A stretch of 64,000 nucleotides of DNA from Siphonodentalium dalli (lineage: Eukaryota > Mollusca > Scaphopoda > Gadilida > Siphonodentaliidae): the NCBI GenBank assembly GCA_032622095.1, contig CP136066.1, forward strand, positions 173,287,164 through 173,351,163, read 5' to 3'. Numbering within the stretch: position 1 is the stretch's first letter; every line of letters starts with the position of its first letter. The notes under the pieces were generated by a model that worked only from the letters and a program-made list of their open reading frames with translations, ran no database searches and was not told the DNA's origin. This document shows positions 35,549 to 45,975 of the stretch, in pieces. Both the position numbers and the translations under genes were made by a program.

Positions 35549-35812
35549 TTAGCCCTTTCATGACGGGAGCTGCGCTTGTGCATCATTAAAGACCCTGTGT
35601 CAGTGCATTTTCTGATATATGCGAGTATCCCATAGGGAGCCTCGCATATATAAGAGAATGCACTGGCTTACAAGATCAAGGTAAATATTGTTAGGCCAAT
35701 GTATTCTCTTATATATGCGAGGCTCCATATGGAAGACTCGTATATATAAGAGAATGCATTGGCACAGGGTTTTCGCAAACTTTAAGGAAGCCCCAGTTAA
35801 GGAAGGGGTTAA
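35549..35812. mobile_element. Family A element in duplication copy 1
   Basis: TTAGCCCTTTCATGACGGGA at the left and AAGGGGTTAA at the right. Two hairpin modules with loop stems TCCCATAGGGA and TCCATATGGA. Its twin is at 38,698-38,961. Confidence 0.65.
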
Positions 35813-36708
35813 GCAGCACAATGCGTCCTGTTTAATTGGTATGAATTGTTTACCTTTTATAAACGCAGGAGTGTATATGCGGTTGTTTCTTCACACAATG
35901 ACTACTAATAAGCTTGTTCATGACACAATGCAGATTTCTTTTATCTACATGAAAGCATAATCCCCCTAATCTCTTAATTGGCATATTATATACTTAAGGA
36001 GTAGTGATACAAAGAGCTAACTTAGTACACTTGATACTACGATATGATGTAATTTCTATATAGTATGGAGTTGATTTTGAAGGATATAGTGTATTAACAA
36101 TATAACTTAGCTCCCTGTTATAGTATTGCTCCTTCGTTAGGCGATACCCGAGTGTATGCTTCTTTCGTTAGGCGATACCCGGGATATTTATAGCAAGTTT
36201 TCCACATGTCCACATATATACTATATATCTGATTGTTTTTAAATCGGTGTATCAAACTCTACCACAGGGAGTGTTGGCATATATATTACTAATTTAGCCT
36301 GTTTAGCACCAACAAATGGGGTGTTTGTCTACTGACAATAGTGTTCTATAGTAGTTTCGGGATATATAATGTTCTGTTCTTGGACATGATTCAGCTTGAA
36401 TAATGTGTTACGATTCAAACAGATTCAAATTCCATTATGTACTACATTATGCATAACCAATTAAAGGAATGACTAATTTTGTCACGATAATGAAGCCTCT
36501 AGGACAAAATTTGAAATTATATTAAAGTTGCATGACGAACACTGACTCGGAGTGCACACGACTTACACTCATGGCTCGGGATTGTGCGTGCATTCATTGT
36601 AACGCGCTGCTCAGATTGCGCTTTTGAAGAGCTGAAAGCATACAGTTCCGGTTAACCGAGTGCGTGGAGCCATGCAGAGACTGACATTCTGGTAACCGGT
36701 ATAACCGC

Positions 36709-36831
36709 AGGTCCCCTGGTGCGACAACCCCACCATGAGTATATATACCTTAATACGTAATACGTATTAAGGTATATATACTACATTACTGATGGTGGGG
36801 TTGTCGCATAAGGGGACCTGTGGGTATAACA
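36709..36831. repeat. Palindrome inside duplication copy 1
   Basis: GCAGGTCCCCTGGTGCGACA ... TGTCGCATAAGGGGACCTG with centre CCTTAATACGTAATACGTAT. In copy 2 (about 39,858-39,950) the central ~25 bp are absent, leaving GAGTATATATACTCA. Confidence 0.75.
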
Positions 36832-36875
36832 GGGCAATGTGAAAGGAGATTGGTCGGGCGCGAAGCGCCAGGGAT

Positions 36876-37202
36876 TTATTATTTTTTTTTTTTTAAAGAG
36901 CCCGGAGCTTTTACGGACCATGCAGTCTTGTCGGCTGAGCACCCCGTCAGAGGTACACACCCTTACGAGCATGGTCAAAATGCCCCTCGGGGTCAGTCCC
37001 CGCTTTGCAGCGAAAGTCGGTCAGTCAGTCACGTCCGCTTGTCGGCCACAGGCTGCGAACCCAAACAGTGGAAGGCCCTTCGGGTGGGAAAAACCACCTG
37101 TGGGGGACGTATCACACCGTAAGGGCTCGATCAAAGCATAGCGACCCTGCTCACGGCCAGCGCGGAACAGATACTACACTTTGATCTTAGCCAAAAGGCC
37201 GA
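36876..37202 (-). mobile_element. Retroposon with a U2 snRNA head, 14-bp TSD
   Basis: On the minus strand this 327-bp insert begins with the first ~45 nt of U2 snRNA (37,208 to 37,165). A ~250-bp GC-rich body follows, with CGACAAGCGGACGTGACTG and GGGGACTGACCCCGAGGGG, and it ends in an A-rich tail (A12 then ATAATAAAT). The target duplication GAAGCGCCAGGGAT is at 36,862-36,875 and 37,203-37,216. The unoccupied site is intact at 39,983-39,996 in duplication copy 2. It is either a SINE with a U2 head or a one-off template-switch chimera. Copy number elsewhere would decide. Confidence 0.8.
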
Positions 37203-37208
37203 GAAGCG
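37165..37208 (-). pseudogene. U2 snRNA 5' segment
   Basis: The reverse complement reads CGCTTCTCGGCCTTTTGGCT, AAGATCAAAGTGTAGTATCT, GTTC. This is the conserved U2 5' end through the branch-point-recognising GUAGUA, with one extra A in AUCAAAGUG. No Sm site or 3' stem-loops follow, so it is not a functional U2 gene. Confidence 0.85.
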
Positions 37209-37612
37209 CCAGGGATGGTCGAAAAGATCGAGTGACCTTCTCCTTCACCCCACTATAGGACAATGTGTTCATATATGAGTTGTATTTATAGGGGACGGTG
37301 GTACATTAGCAGATTAGGCTTACCTCTCATGACCAATTAAGGGAAATGATATGTGACAGGTGTGCATGGCAATATAGTCCCTAAATTAAAAAAAATGCCG
37401 AGCTCCACCGCAGTGTCATTATAATAAACGTGGAGGGGATCCCGATCCGTGCAAATGTGAGTAGTTTGTACAAGCTGCAAAACAGATGCAGTCCCCTCGC
37501 TTTACGCTATATGACCCAAGCTGCATGCAGAGTTCAGTCCCCCTTCGCAGGACTTATACATAATATAGCGTATAGCTGGGGACCGAATTCTTAATTTGGG
37601 CCGATTGTTTAG

Positions 37613-38348
37613 CAGGGGTGGCGCCAGTATGGGGCACGGGGGGGGGGGGGGGGCTACAGCCCCCTTGTCGGGGAGCTCTAGCCCCCTCGTCGGGGAGGAC
37701 TTGTCGGGGATTTTCTATATGTAAGTCGGTTGTGTGTATAAGATGAAGTAATCATGTACAGACTGTCAGTGTGGGAAAGTGTCAGAGAGAGAACATACAG
37801 CGGAATATATCCCACACAAAATATTCATGGCACATGTTCCCATTAAATCCGGGGGTATTCCCCTGTATTGTTACACCATCAGCGTTTTAGTGGTAATGAA
37901 AATCTATTGAAACATGTGTGCTTTATCATTGCTGGCTACTCTGGCATTCGTCACAATGGCCACATTTGGTCTATAGAACCATTGAGTACCTACAGTATGG
38001 TCACATGTTAGCTATATCCCCGACAGTGAAACACCATGCTGGCACTTGCAACTAACGAAATTAGAAATTAGAACTGACACAGAAGACAAGTGACCTCCCT
38101 AGAATATAGGAATTTTCACAACAATTCATGGGTTTTAATCTTCGAGTTATCTCATCTGCTAATTATGGCTGATGTATTGCTAAACTTTATGATGACTCCC
38201 TCACATTTTGGCCGGGCCCGGAACCATCATGTGTCGTGTGTTACGTTCAGATATATAAGAAGCAAGGCATTAATTTTGTATTTACTAGTACCGGTAGTAC
38301 TTAATTCAAGTTTATTTGACACCACCATAATATATGTGTTATTATTTA
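37613..38348. other. Spacer between the duplication copies; no gene
   Basis: Begins CAGGGGTGGCGCCAGTATGG, then a G run of about 16 (37,638-37,653) and a CCCCTTGTCGGGGA motif repeated three times to 37,712. A 114-codon frame at 38,090-38,434 is not recognised and runs into copy 2. Confidence 0.5.
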
Positions 38349-40374
38349 CATATGTGATAATGTTCATCAATCATAAGCAACTGCAGATGAGCAGATATAT
38401 TAGAATTCTCCAGGCTCCAACTAAGAGACTATAATTACTTCAATATGGTTTTGTTCATTGGTTCGCCACACACACTACGTGCGCTCATTTCACATACCAA
38501 CAGGCAATATGGTGTAATTTAGTGTAGCCCCCCCCCCCCTGTCGGGGATTTTCTAGTGCCACCCCTGTTGTTTAGTTAACCGAAAGTGTGATTGCCCAAA
38601 TGGATACAACATAATTGTAGGCCTATATATATATACTACACGTATTATCATACTGACATTTATAACTGGGTGGGAGAATCCATTTAGTATAGCAGGTGTT
38701 AGCCCTTTCATGACGGGAGCTGCGCTTGTGCATCATTAAAGACCCTGTGTCAGTGCATTTTCTGATATATGCGAGTATCCCATAGGGAGCCTCGCATATA
38801 TAAGAGAATGCACTGGCTTACAAGATCAAGGTAAATATTGTTAGGCCAATGTATTCTCTTATATATGCGAGGCTCCATATGGAAGACTCGTATATATAAG
38901 AGAATGCATTGGCACAGGGTTTTCACAAACTTTAAGGAAGCCCCAGTTAAGGAAGGGGTTAAGCAGCACAATGCGTCCTGTTTAATTGGTATGAATTGTT
39001 TACCTTTCATAAACGCAGGAGTATATATATGTGCGGTGTTTCTTCACACAATGACTACTAATAAGCTTGTTCATGACACAATGCAGATTTCTTTTATCTA
39101 CATGAAAGCATAATCCCCCTAATCTCTTAATTGGCATATTATATACTTAAGGAGTGGTGATACAAATAGCTAACTTCGTAAACTTGATACTACGATATGA
39201 TGTAATTTCTATAGTATGGAGTTGATTTTGAAGGATATAGTGTATTAACAATATAACTTAGCTCCCTGTTATAGCATTGCTCCTTCGTTAGGCGATACCC
39301 GAGTGTATTCTTCTTTCGTTAGGCGATACCCGGGATATTTATAGCAAGTTTTCCACATGTCCACATATATACTATATATCTGATTTTTTTTAAATCGGTG
39401 TATCAAACTCTACCACAGGGAGTGTTGGCATATATATATATATTACTAATTTAGCCTGTTTAGCACAAAAAAATGGGGTGTTTGTCTACTGACAATAGTG
39501 TTCTATAGTAGTTTCGGGATATATAATGTTCTGTTCTTGGACATGATTCAGCTTGAATAATGTGTTACGATTCAAATTCCATTATGTACTACATTATGCA
39601 TAACCAATTAAAGGAATGGCTAATTTTGTCACGATAATGAAGCCTCTAGGACAAAATTTGAAATTATATTAAAGTTGCATGACGAACACTGACTCGGAGT
39701 GCACACGACTTACACTCATGGCTCGTGATTGTGCATGCATTCATTGTAACGCGCTGCTCAGATTGCGCTTTTGAAGAGCTGAAAGCATACAGTTCCGGTT
39801 AACCGAGTGGAGCCATGCAGATTGCAGAGACTGATATTCTGGTAACCGGTATAACCACAGGTTCCCTGGTGCGACAACCCCACCATGAGTATATATACTC
39901 AATTACTGATGGTGGGGTTGTCGATCGCACCAGGGGACCTGTGGGTATAACAGGGCAATATGAAAGGAGATTGGTTGGGCGCGAAGCGCCAGGGATGGTC
40001 GAAAAGATCGAGTGATCTTCTCCTTCACGCCACTATAGGGCAATGTGTTCATATATGAGTTGTATTTATATGGGACGGGGGTACATTAGTCTTACCTAGC
40101 TCTCATGACCAAGGGAACTGATATGTGACAGGTGTGGCAATATAGTCCCTAAATAAAATAAAATGCCGAGCTCCACTGCAGTGTCATAATAAACGGGGAT
40201 GGGATCCTGATCCGTGCAAAGGTGAGTAGTTTGTCCAAGCTGCAAAACAGAGTGCAGTCCCCTCGCTTTACGCTATATATATGACCCAAGCTCCATGCAG
40301 AGTTCAGTCCCCTACGCAGGACTTATACATAGCGCAGCTGGGGACCGAACTCTGAATTTGGTCCGTTTGTTTAG
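38349..40374 (+). repeat. Segmental direct duplication, copy 2
   Basis: Copy 2 of 35,200-37,612 without the U2-headed insert. It carries small differences such as extra TA repeats at about 39,430. It keeps the pre-insertion site GAAGCGCCAGGGATGGTCG at 39,983. Confidence 0.9.
38698..38961. mobile_element. Family A element in duplication copy 2
   Basis: Twin of 35,549-35,812 with one visible base difference near the right end (TTTTCACAAAC versus TTTTCGCAAAC). Confidence 0.65.
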
Positions 40375-40486
40375 TTAACCGGAAGTGTGATTGCCCAAAT
40401 GGATAGAACATAATTATAGGCCTATATATACTACAAGTATTATCATACTGACTGGACTTGGATATCGGTTGGGATGATGCTGTTTT

Positions 40487-41230
40487 TGTCCCCCGAAAAA
40501 AATATTTCGGGGGACTATTAAAATAGCCGGTGTCCGTCCGTCCGTCCGGAAATGGTTTCCGGATGATAACTTTAGTTTCGGTTATTAGATCAAAAGCAAA
40601 TTTCATAGGTGAGTTTATCAGACCAAAATACAGGTCAAGTTCGAATATGGGTTTGCTCCGCCCATTTTTGCTAGAGTTATGGCCCTTTTTTTACTTAGAA
40701 TCTTGTAATGTTCTGGTTTCCGGATGATAACTTCAGTTTGTGTGATCATATCTGAACCAAATTTGGTATGTGAGTTTATCAGCCTTATGTACAGGTCAAG
40801 TTCGAATATGGGTATGCTCCGCCCATTTTTTTGCGAGAGTTGTGGCCCTTTTTCCACTTGTTTTACATAGAAAAGTTCTCACTTTTTCGGTTTCCGGATG
40901 ATATCTCAAGTTTGGATCCTTTAATTGCAAATACCGTTTTTATGTGGATCAGTCATATCAAGATACAGGTCAAGTTCGAATTTGAGTTTGATCCGATGAT
41001 TTTTCTCAGAGTTATTGGCTTTTCGACTTAGAAAATTAAATTTTTTCTTGTAATTTTCTTCATTTTGTGCCAATTTGAGGTTATATTTTGACTTTAAGAG
41101 TTTTTTTTAATTTGGTTATTTGTATACATGTCAGTAATGAGACAATGCACAAGTGTCTTATCCATATAGTATACTTCTACAAAGCCTCCGCTCCAAATAA
41201 AGCCACCGGTTCGGGGGACACTGTGGCCGA
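40487..41230 (+). mobile_element. Family H element (CCCCCGAAA ends, GTCC head)
   Basis: Begins TCCCCCGAAAAAAATATTTC with GGGGGACTA, then GTCCGTCCGTCCG. Three ~160-bp units follow with TTTCCGGATGATAACTT, CAGGTCAAGTTCGAAT and GCTCCGCCCATTTTTG. It ends ACCGGTTCGGGGGACACTGT. A 5' GTCC head plus internal tandem units is the plan also seen at 638 and 2,753, but the units are unrelated in sequence. Non-coding. Confidence 0.65.
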
Positions 41231-41504
41231 GCGGCCTTTTATTGGAATCAGAATCAACCCACCGATATTACTGTTATGGACCAAGGAGACTTGGTCTAGT
41301 AACATACGTGTACCATTTTTGTACTCCGATGGACAGTTATACTGCGTTAACCTCTTCACTGCTAAATCACACACATGTCGTGTTCTGGAACGTTGACGTT
41401 GTGGTAATTTTCAAGTGGAAAATATAACAGGAATATTACGGAAACCCTAAAACTGGCTCCGTTGAAAGGTTATAGCGTAGCAAGGGACCGAACTCTGCAT
41501 TTGC

Positions 41505-41860
41505 CCGATATTTTAGTTAAACCGAAGTGTGATTGCCCAAATGGATACAACATAATTGTAGGCCTATATATATATATATATATATACTACACGTATTATC
41601 ATGCTAGACTTGGATATTGGCTGGGGTGATGCTGTTTTGGGATCAGCATCAACCCATCGATATTAACTTCGAGATCGATACAACTGCTCCGATGCACCAA
41701 TATTTGAGTTCCTATTATATGAATAATAGCCGACTGCCAGTGTGCTGAACTAGTTCCGTATACTCCATACGGACGTATATATAGCACACGACGTGACATT
41801 TTACGCCCGTATACATGTATATTATATATACACGGTATGCACACATGTAAAGCCGCCTAA
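41505..41860 (+). repeat. GTGTGATTGCCCAAATGG repeat, fourth copy
   Basis: AAGTGTGATTGCCCAAATGG, ATACAACATAATTGTAGGCC and a (TA)n run (41,567-41,586) match 35,420, 38,578 and 40,383. The flank TTGGATATTGGCTGGGGTGA matches 40,458. The rest of the stretch is unrecognised. Confidence 0.6.
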
Positions 41861-41996
41861 GTCAAGCTCACCCGGCGTCGCCACACACACTGAGTCGAGA
41901 AACGATTCTGCGTGGTAGAGATTTAGCTAAAGTAAATCTCACGAGTCCCCACACTCTTTCCGAGTCCGAGTACATCCTATATCGTGTGAATAGCTG

Positions 41997-42453
41997 ATAT
42001 GTGACCCGCCATATCAAATCCAGTCGTAAGTCGGGATTTTTTTTACCCTGTGCCAATGCATTATCTTATATATGCGAGTCGACCATAGGTCGCCTCGCAT
42101 ATATAAGAGAATGCATTGGCCTAACAATTTTGTTTAATTTTTTTAAAATAAATGTTTCTTACAATTTTTAGGACATAAAATAAAAAAAACATACATTACC
42201 TGCAGGGAGCCCCACACATATATAGAAGCATATAGAAGAGTGTCGTCTGCTCATGTTTGTCTGGGGCTCTGTATGGGTGAAATTATAAAATTGTTAAAGA
42301 ATACAAGAAAAAATTATTAAAATTGTTAGGCCAATGCATTCTCTTATATATGCGAGGCGACCTATGGTCGACTCGCATATATAAGAGAATGCATTGGCAC
42401 AGGGTAAAAAAAATCCCGACTTACGACTGGATTTGCTATGGCGGGTCACATAA
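41997..42453. mobile_element. GTGACCCGCC foldback element, copy 2
   Basis: Same plan as 8,451-8,888: ends ATGTGACCCGCCATATCAAA and TTTGCTATGGCGGGTCACAT, two hairpin modules and the same AT-rich spacer with CAGGGAGCCCCACACATATA. Roughly 95 percent alike by eye, so recently active. Confidence 0.75.
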
Positions 42454-42471
42454 ATATACATGTACTGTGTC

Positions 42472-43040
42472 GTTTAAAGGGATACTGTACCCAACATGTT
42501 GTTGTTGGTTTCTATAGTCTCCGAGTCGGATAATAAGGTAACAATTTTTCCATTATTTGAAAGTCTGTTGAGTACGAAGTAGTGTTACGGATGGCAAATT
42601 TACCGGAATGCAAAAATACAAATTGTCGTTGTCGAGTAATTTTTGTACAGTTTTCAACCAAATGAACAAATAAAAGTTATATTATATGCATACTAGTCAC
42701 ATATACTCATTTAAGTTATTGTATCATCACTAGTCAGTGAGTGGCTTGAGTTTTCTCCTCGTATCATCATAATGTTCAAACGATCGTGTGTGCGATCGGT
42801 TTTCAAATCCAGTATCCCTCAATTACTTTATTTGATTACGTCATGTACACGGGAATTCGTAATTTAATTGACGCCATTTCATGGCTCCAGTCATAAATTC
42901 AATTTATATCAAATTATTAACCTGAGCGTTTACAGAATACATCTTCGACTCAAATTATGTATGTTTCTATATATTATCGATATTAGATCGTTGTTATCAC
43001 CGGAAATTTAATGAAAATGGCGTACAGTACCCCTTTAAAT
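42472..43040 (-). mobile_element. Family K element, copy 2
   Basis: Reverse orientation to 26,244-26,855. It runs from TTTAAAGGGATACTGTACCC to GGCGTACAGTACCCCTTTAA, with GCAAATTTACCGGAATGCAA inside. Confidence 0.75.
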
Positions 43041-43689
43041 GATGACAATTGGTACATCCATGTGTGTTATTTATTGCTCAGATCGCGTTCTAAAATATGT
43101 GTATACGTGTAATATTACATAGCCCGTCTGTGTTACACTAAATCCTGTACGGTGATTGGTCAACTGCTAATTTGGGTCACCCGTTTCATACAACAATAAC
43201 ACACAGAACGTAACACGAACACGACGTCACAAATAGAAGACCTAATCTGACTTAATCCCTAAAGGCGGTATAAGCAGAATAATTGGGTGTGCTTTTCAAA
43301 GTTCAGCCGAATTGCATCTGAAGCCAGTTATTTGTATCGACAAACTTATCGTTGCTACGTGCTTGGAACTCTTATGTTGGGCTGAATGACTTAATGAGCT
43401 GCGTGGGCTAGTCTCAAACTATCGGCAGATTTTGTGTAAATAAATAAGAATACACTCATGCAGCTTTTTATGGGAATAAATCATCAAAAATCTATATATA
43501 TATATAAGAAATGAATGTATAGTGCACGGGTGTATGGCGCTTTGGTCGTTGCGTGCACATTTAGTGAGAACTTCTTCGCGGTTCACACAATGTGCCTTAA
43601 CGATCACGGTGCCGTATCCACCAATAACACACACGCCCACTACGTTCATGTCTTAAATGAGTATTTTTTTTTTAAATCTATAAGTAACA
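43041..43689. other. No recognised gene
   Basis: AT-rich with short open frames (for example 43,419-43,649 -). No recognised motif. Confidence 0.35.
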
Positions 43690-44135
43690 GGGGGGGGGAT
43701 TTTTTTTCCGGACACGTATGTCGGGGTGGGTGGGTGGTCGATGGGACCAACAAACAATTTTGTCCGCAACTCAAATTTTTTATGACAAATTTCATGATGA
43801 TCAGACAAACATTATAGCCCATGCTAATGGATTGAATTTTGAAATCCAAGATGGCCACTGGCAGCCATGTTTTTTTGGCCGAATGACCCCAAAATGACTC
43901 GTTCCTATTTACATGTCAATGTTAACATCCATGACAAATAGTATGCACAGAAATTCATATACAGCTGTTTACAGTGAATCCCTCCCGCAAATCAGGGGGC
44001 GGGTGTCCAAAATTGGTCGGAAAAAACTGCCGAAAACGGAAACAAATTTGGACGCGGGGGTGGGTACCAACAAGGGTCAAAAGTAAAAAATCAGCATACG
44101 TGCCTGAACATTTTTTCCGACCCCCCCCCCCCCCC
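43690..44135. mobile_element. Element with poly-G and poly-C ends, copy 2
   Basis: G9 at 43,690, GGACACGTATGTCGGGGTGG, CAAGATGGCCACTGGCAGCC, AATTCATATACAGCTGTTTA, GGAAAAAACTGCCGAAAACG, CATACGTGCCTGAACATTTT, then a C run of about 15 at 44,120. Part order is identical to 25,290-25,860. Confidence 0.6.
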
Positions 44136-44650
44136 ATGAAAGTAATACGGTTATCTATATTAAACAAATCCTATTGCCATCCATGCATGTTTACAAGAAC
44201 AGAAGAATTTCTCATTTCCTTTGGATAAAATTTACGCATGCTAAAATGAATTTATTTTATTGTAGTGAATTGTGTACATAGTCATATCCCCAGGTCGGTG
44301 TTTTCGTAGTTTACCGTTGTTTCTTATGGTACCATGCTCGAATGAAGGGTTTGTGGTATTCCCAACGCAATCGTAAATATGTTTACATCTCATGCCAAGG
44401 GCAATGTAACCCTTGCAAAACAAATATCACGGGTAAAAGCACAGTGTGCATGAACCAATCCCACGACTTATATAAAAACGGATCTGGCGACAGAGCAAGG
44501 TCGGGTCGACTTTAGTTTGTTTGAGAAGACTTTGGCCTGGTTTGTCCAATGAATGAAACTGCGTTGCGGAATCCCGGTATGTCAACTGCAAGACAAGCCA
44601 AGGGCGAACCATATTTTTGAGCTGAGAACTCAAGACTTGATGACACATTT
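44136..44650. other. No recognised gene
   Basis: Short frames only. Nothing recognised. Confidence 0.35.
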
Positions 44651-44652
44651 TT

Positions 44653-44922
44653 AACCCTTTGTGTGCTATTTGCTCATTGACGACTGGTTAAACACGTTCA
44701 GATAATAAGTTCAACAAAGGACCATGTTGAACTTATTATCTGAACATTTCCCACCTATGGATATATGAATCATTCTTCTCTTGTGTTATCTGTTTTTCTG
44801 TCTGCCGTCGGATTTTATCACCTGAATTTACACCCCTCCAACTGAATAATAGACAGTTCCAGGGTACACTTCTAGAACTGATTGGGAGAATCCACTTAGT
44901 ATAGAAAGGGTTACATGGAGTT
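44653..44922 (+). mobile_element. Family D element with inverted internal segment
   Basis: TTAACCCTTTGTGTGCTATT at the left, AGTATAGAAAGGGTTAC at the right. Inside, TTCAGATAATAAGTTCAACA is followed directly by TGTTGAACTTATTATCTGAA, making a perfect local hairpin at 44,698-44,740. Confidence 0.65.
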
Positions 44923-45250
44923 AGAGTAACCGGGAGATCCTTTCTCAACTAAATGCCATGCATATAGGATTCAAAATTTATAAATTGGATTTGGTACCAT
45001 TTTCGAATAGAAATATAAAGTGAAATCTGTAGTTAAATCCTTTTTTGTTTTTATATAAATAACAACTACCCCTACCCCTTTCCATCACAGGGACACATAT
45101 TAGATATCTTTAAGGTGTAACGTCATAATGACGTCATATATCAAACAGCTAAGTAAAAAAAATTGTCCGAATGCGACAAACCTTTATCGGGGGCTACCAC
45201 TCGTTCAAATTTTAATTCAAACAGAACGCCGTCGCCATCTTTTTTTGCAG

Positions 45251-45331
45251 GATTATCAATACGAGAATGATGGATATAGAAAAGACGACGACACCAAGAA
45301 AGGGTACTCCAACGGATCGGCAGGGAACGCG
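45251..45331 (+). CDS. SLC34A2: SLC34 exon 2 (N-terminal cytoplasmic)
   Basis: A clean acceptor with a T-rich tract (CATCTTTTTTTGCAG, ending 45,250) opens 27 codons. They end at a consensus donor (GCG then GTAAGC, junction 45,331/45,332). Length 81 nt, phase 0 on both sides. It fits in frame between the candidate first exon and exon 3. The peptide, DYQYENDGYRKDDDTKKGYS then NGSAGNA, is polar and low in hydrophobic residues, as expected of the poorly conserved N-terminus of SLC34 proteins. Being a multiple of three, it could also be skipped. A poly-C-ended foldback element starts only 15 bp after the donor. Confidence 0.7.
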
Positions 45332-45345
45332 GTAAGCTATAAGCA

Positions 45346-45700
45346 TATATGAGGGTATCACCCCCCCCCCCCCCTTCGGTACGCGGGATTCAGGATTCAT
45401 ACCCCCGAATTAACTGGTATTCGGGTTCAAGCAAAACATCTTGGACGCAGGTTTTGATAGCGCAAAGTACTATTTTGTGCTAGTTATCTGTATGAATGAG
45501 TTGGTAGAATAGCTTCTTGGGCATATTCGACAGTCAATTTGTATGTCATTTATCGCATATTATTTCTTAACATGTATTCAGGATTCACCCCCCAAAATTA
45601 ACTGGCATACTCAGGATTCACCCCCCCCCCCCCAAAATTAACTGGTATTCAGGATTCAGGGGGGGGGGGGGGGGGGGGGTGATACCCTCATATAGGTCTA
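45346..45700. mobile_element. Foldback with poly-C and poly-G arms
   Basis: TATGAGGGTATCA then C14 at the left. A G21 run (45,659-45,679) then TGATACCCTCATA at the right. The interior has CGGTACGCGGGATTCAGG and three ATTCAGGATTCA-type units with another C14. It is a compact relative of the minisatellite element at 32,465-34,080. Confidence 0.75.
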
Positions 45701-45850
45701 TAATATACTAAATTAGCTCATGCTATTAATCTGACTCATAGAGAACAACGTATACCGTTCAAATCTCTTTTTATGTTCCGACAGGGAAATTTATAACCAT
45801 GAAAAGACAACGCATATAATATATTTCTTATAGTTAATTCTATACGCCTT

Positions 45851-45975
45851 GTCACTGATTCGCGGCCGTTCCGTATTTTTAGTGCTACAGGTCAAAGTAC
45901 TGGAGTAGCATTCCATATATGGAAATCATGAATAATCAAAAGCTCCATAATGCTACTCCAGAACTTCGACGCTAG
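45851..45975. repeat. Family E solo foldback
   Basis: CACTGATTCGCGGCCGTTCC, TTTTTAGTGCTACAGGTCAA and TGGAGTAGCATTCCATATAT are answered by CATAATGCTACTCCAGAACT. Same text as the arms of 17,757-19,232. Confidence 0.65.

Larger units (their letters stand above)
35200..37612 (+). repeat. Segmental direct duplication, copy 1
   Basis: Copy 1 begins at CATATGTGATAATGTTCATC and matches copy 2 (38,349-40,374) at about 95 percent by eye, ending at TTGTTTAG. It is longer because of a 327-bp retroposon (36,876-37,202) with its 14-bp target duplication, an extra ~25-bp central palindrome (36,750-36,780) and small indels. No coding gene lies inside. It includes a family A element and the short repeat GTGTGATTGCCCAAATGG. 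Confidence 0.9.

Noticed and set aside
37165-37208. Functional U2 snRNA gene
   Set aside because: Only the first ~45 nt are present. There is no Sm site or 3' stem-loop, and it lies inside a retroposon.
35600-39113. Frames with CILLYMRGS-type peptides in both duplication copies
   Set aside because: They read the TATATATGCGAG hairpin module and recur wherever the module occurs (8,758; 42,323; 55,016; 56,401).
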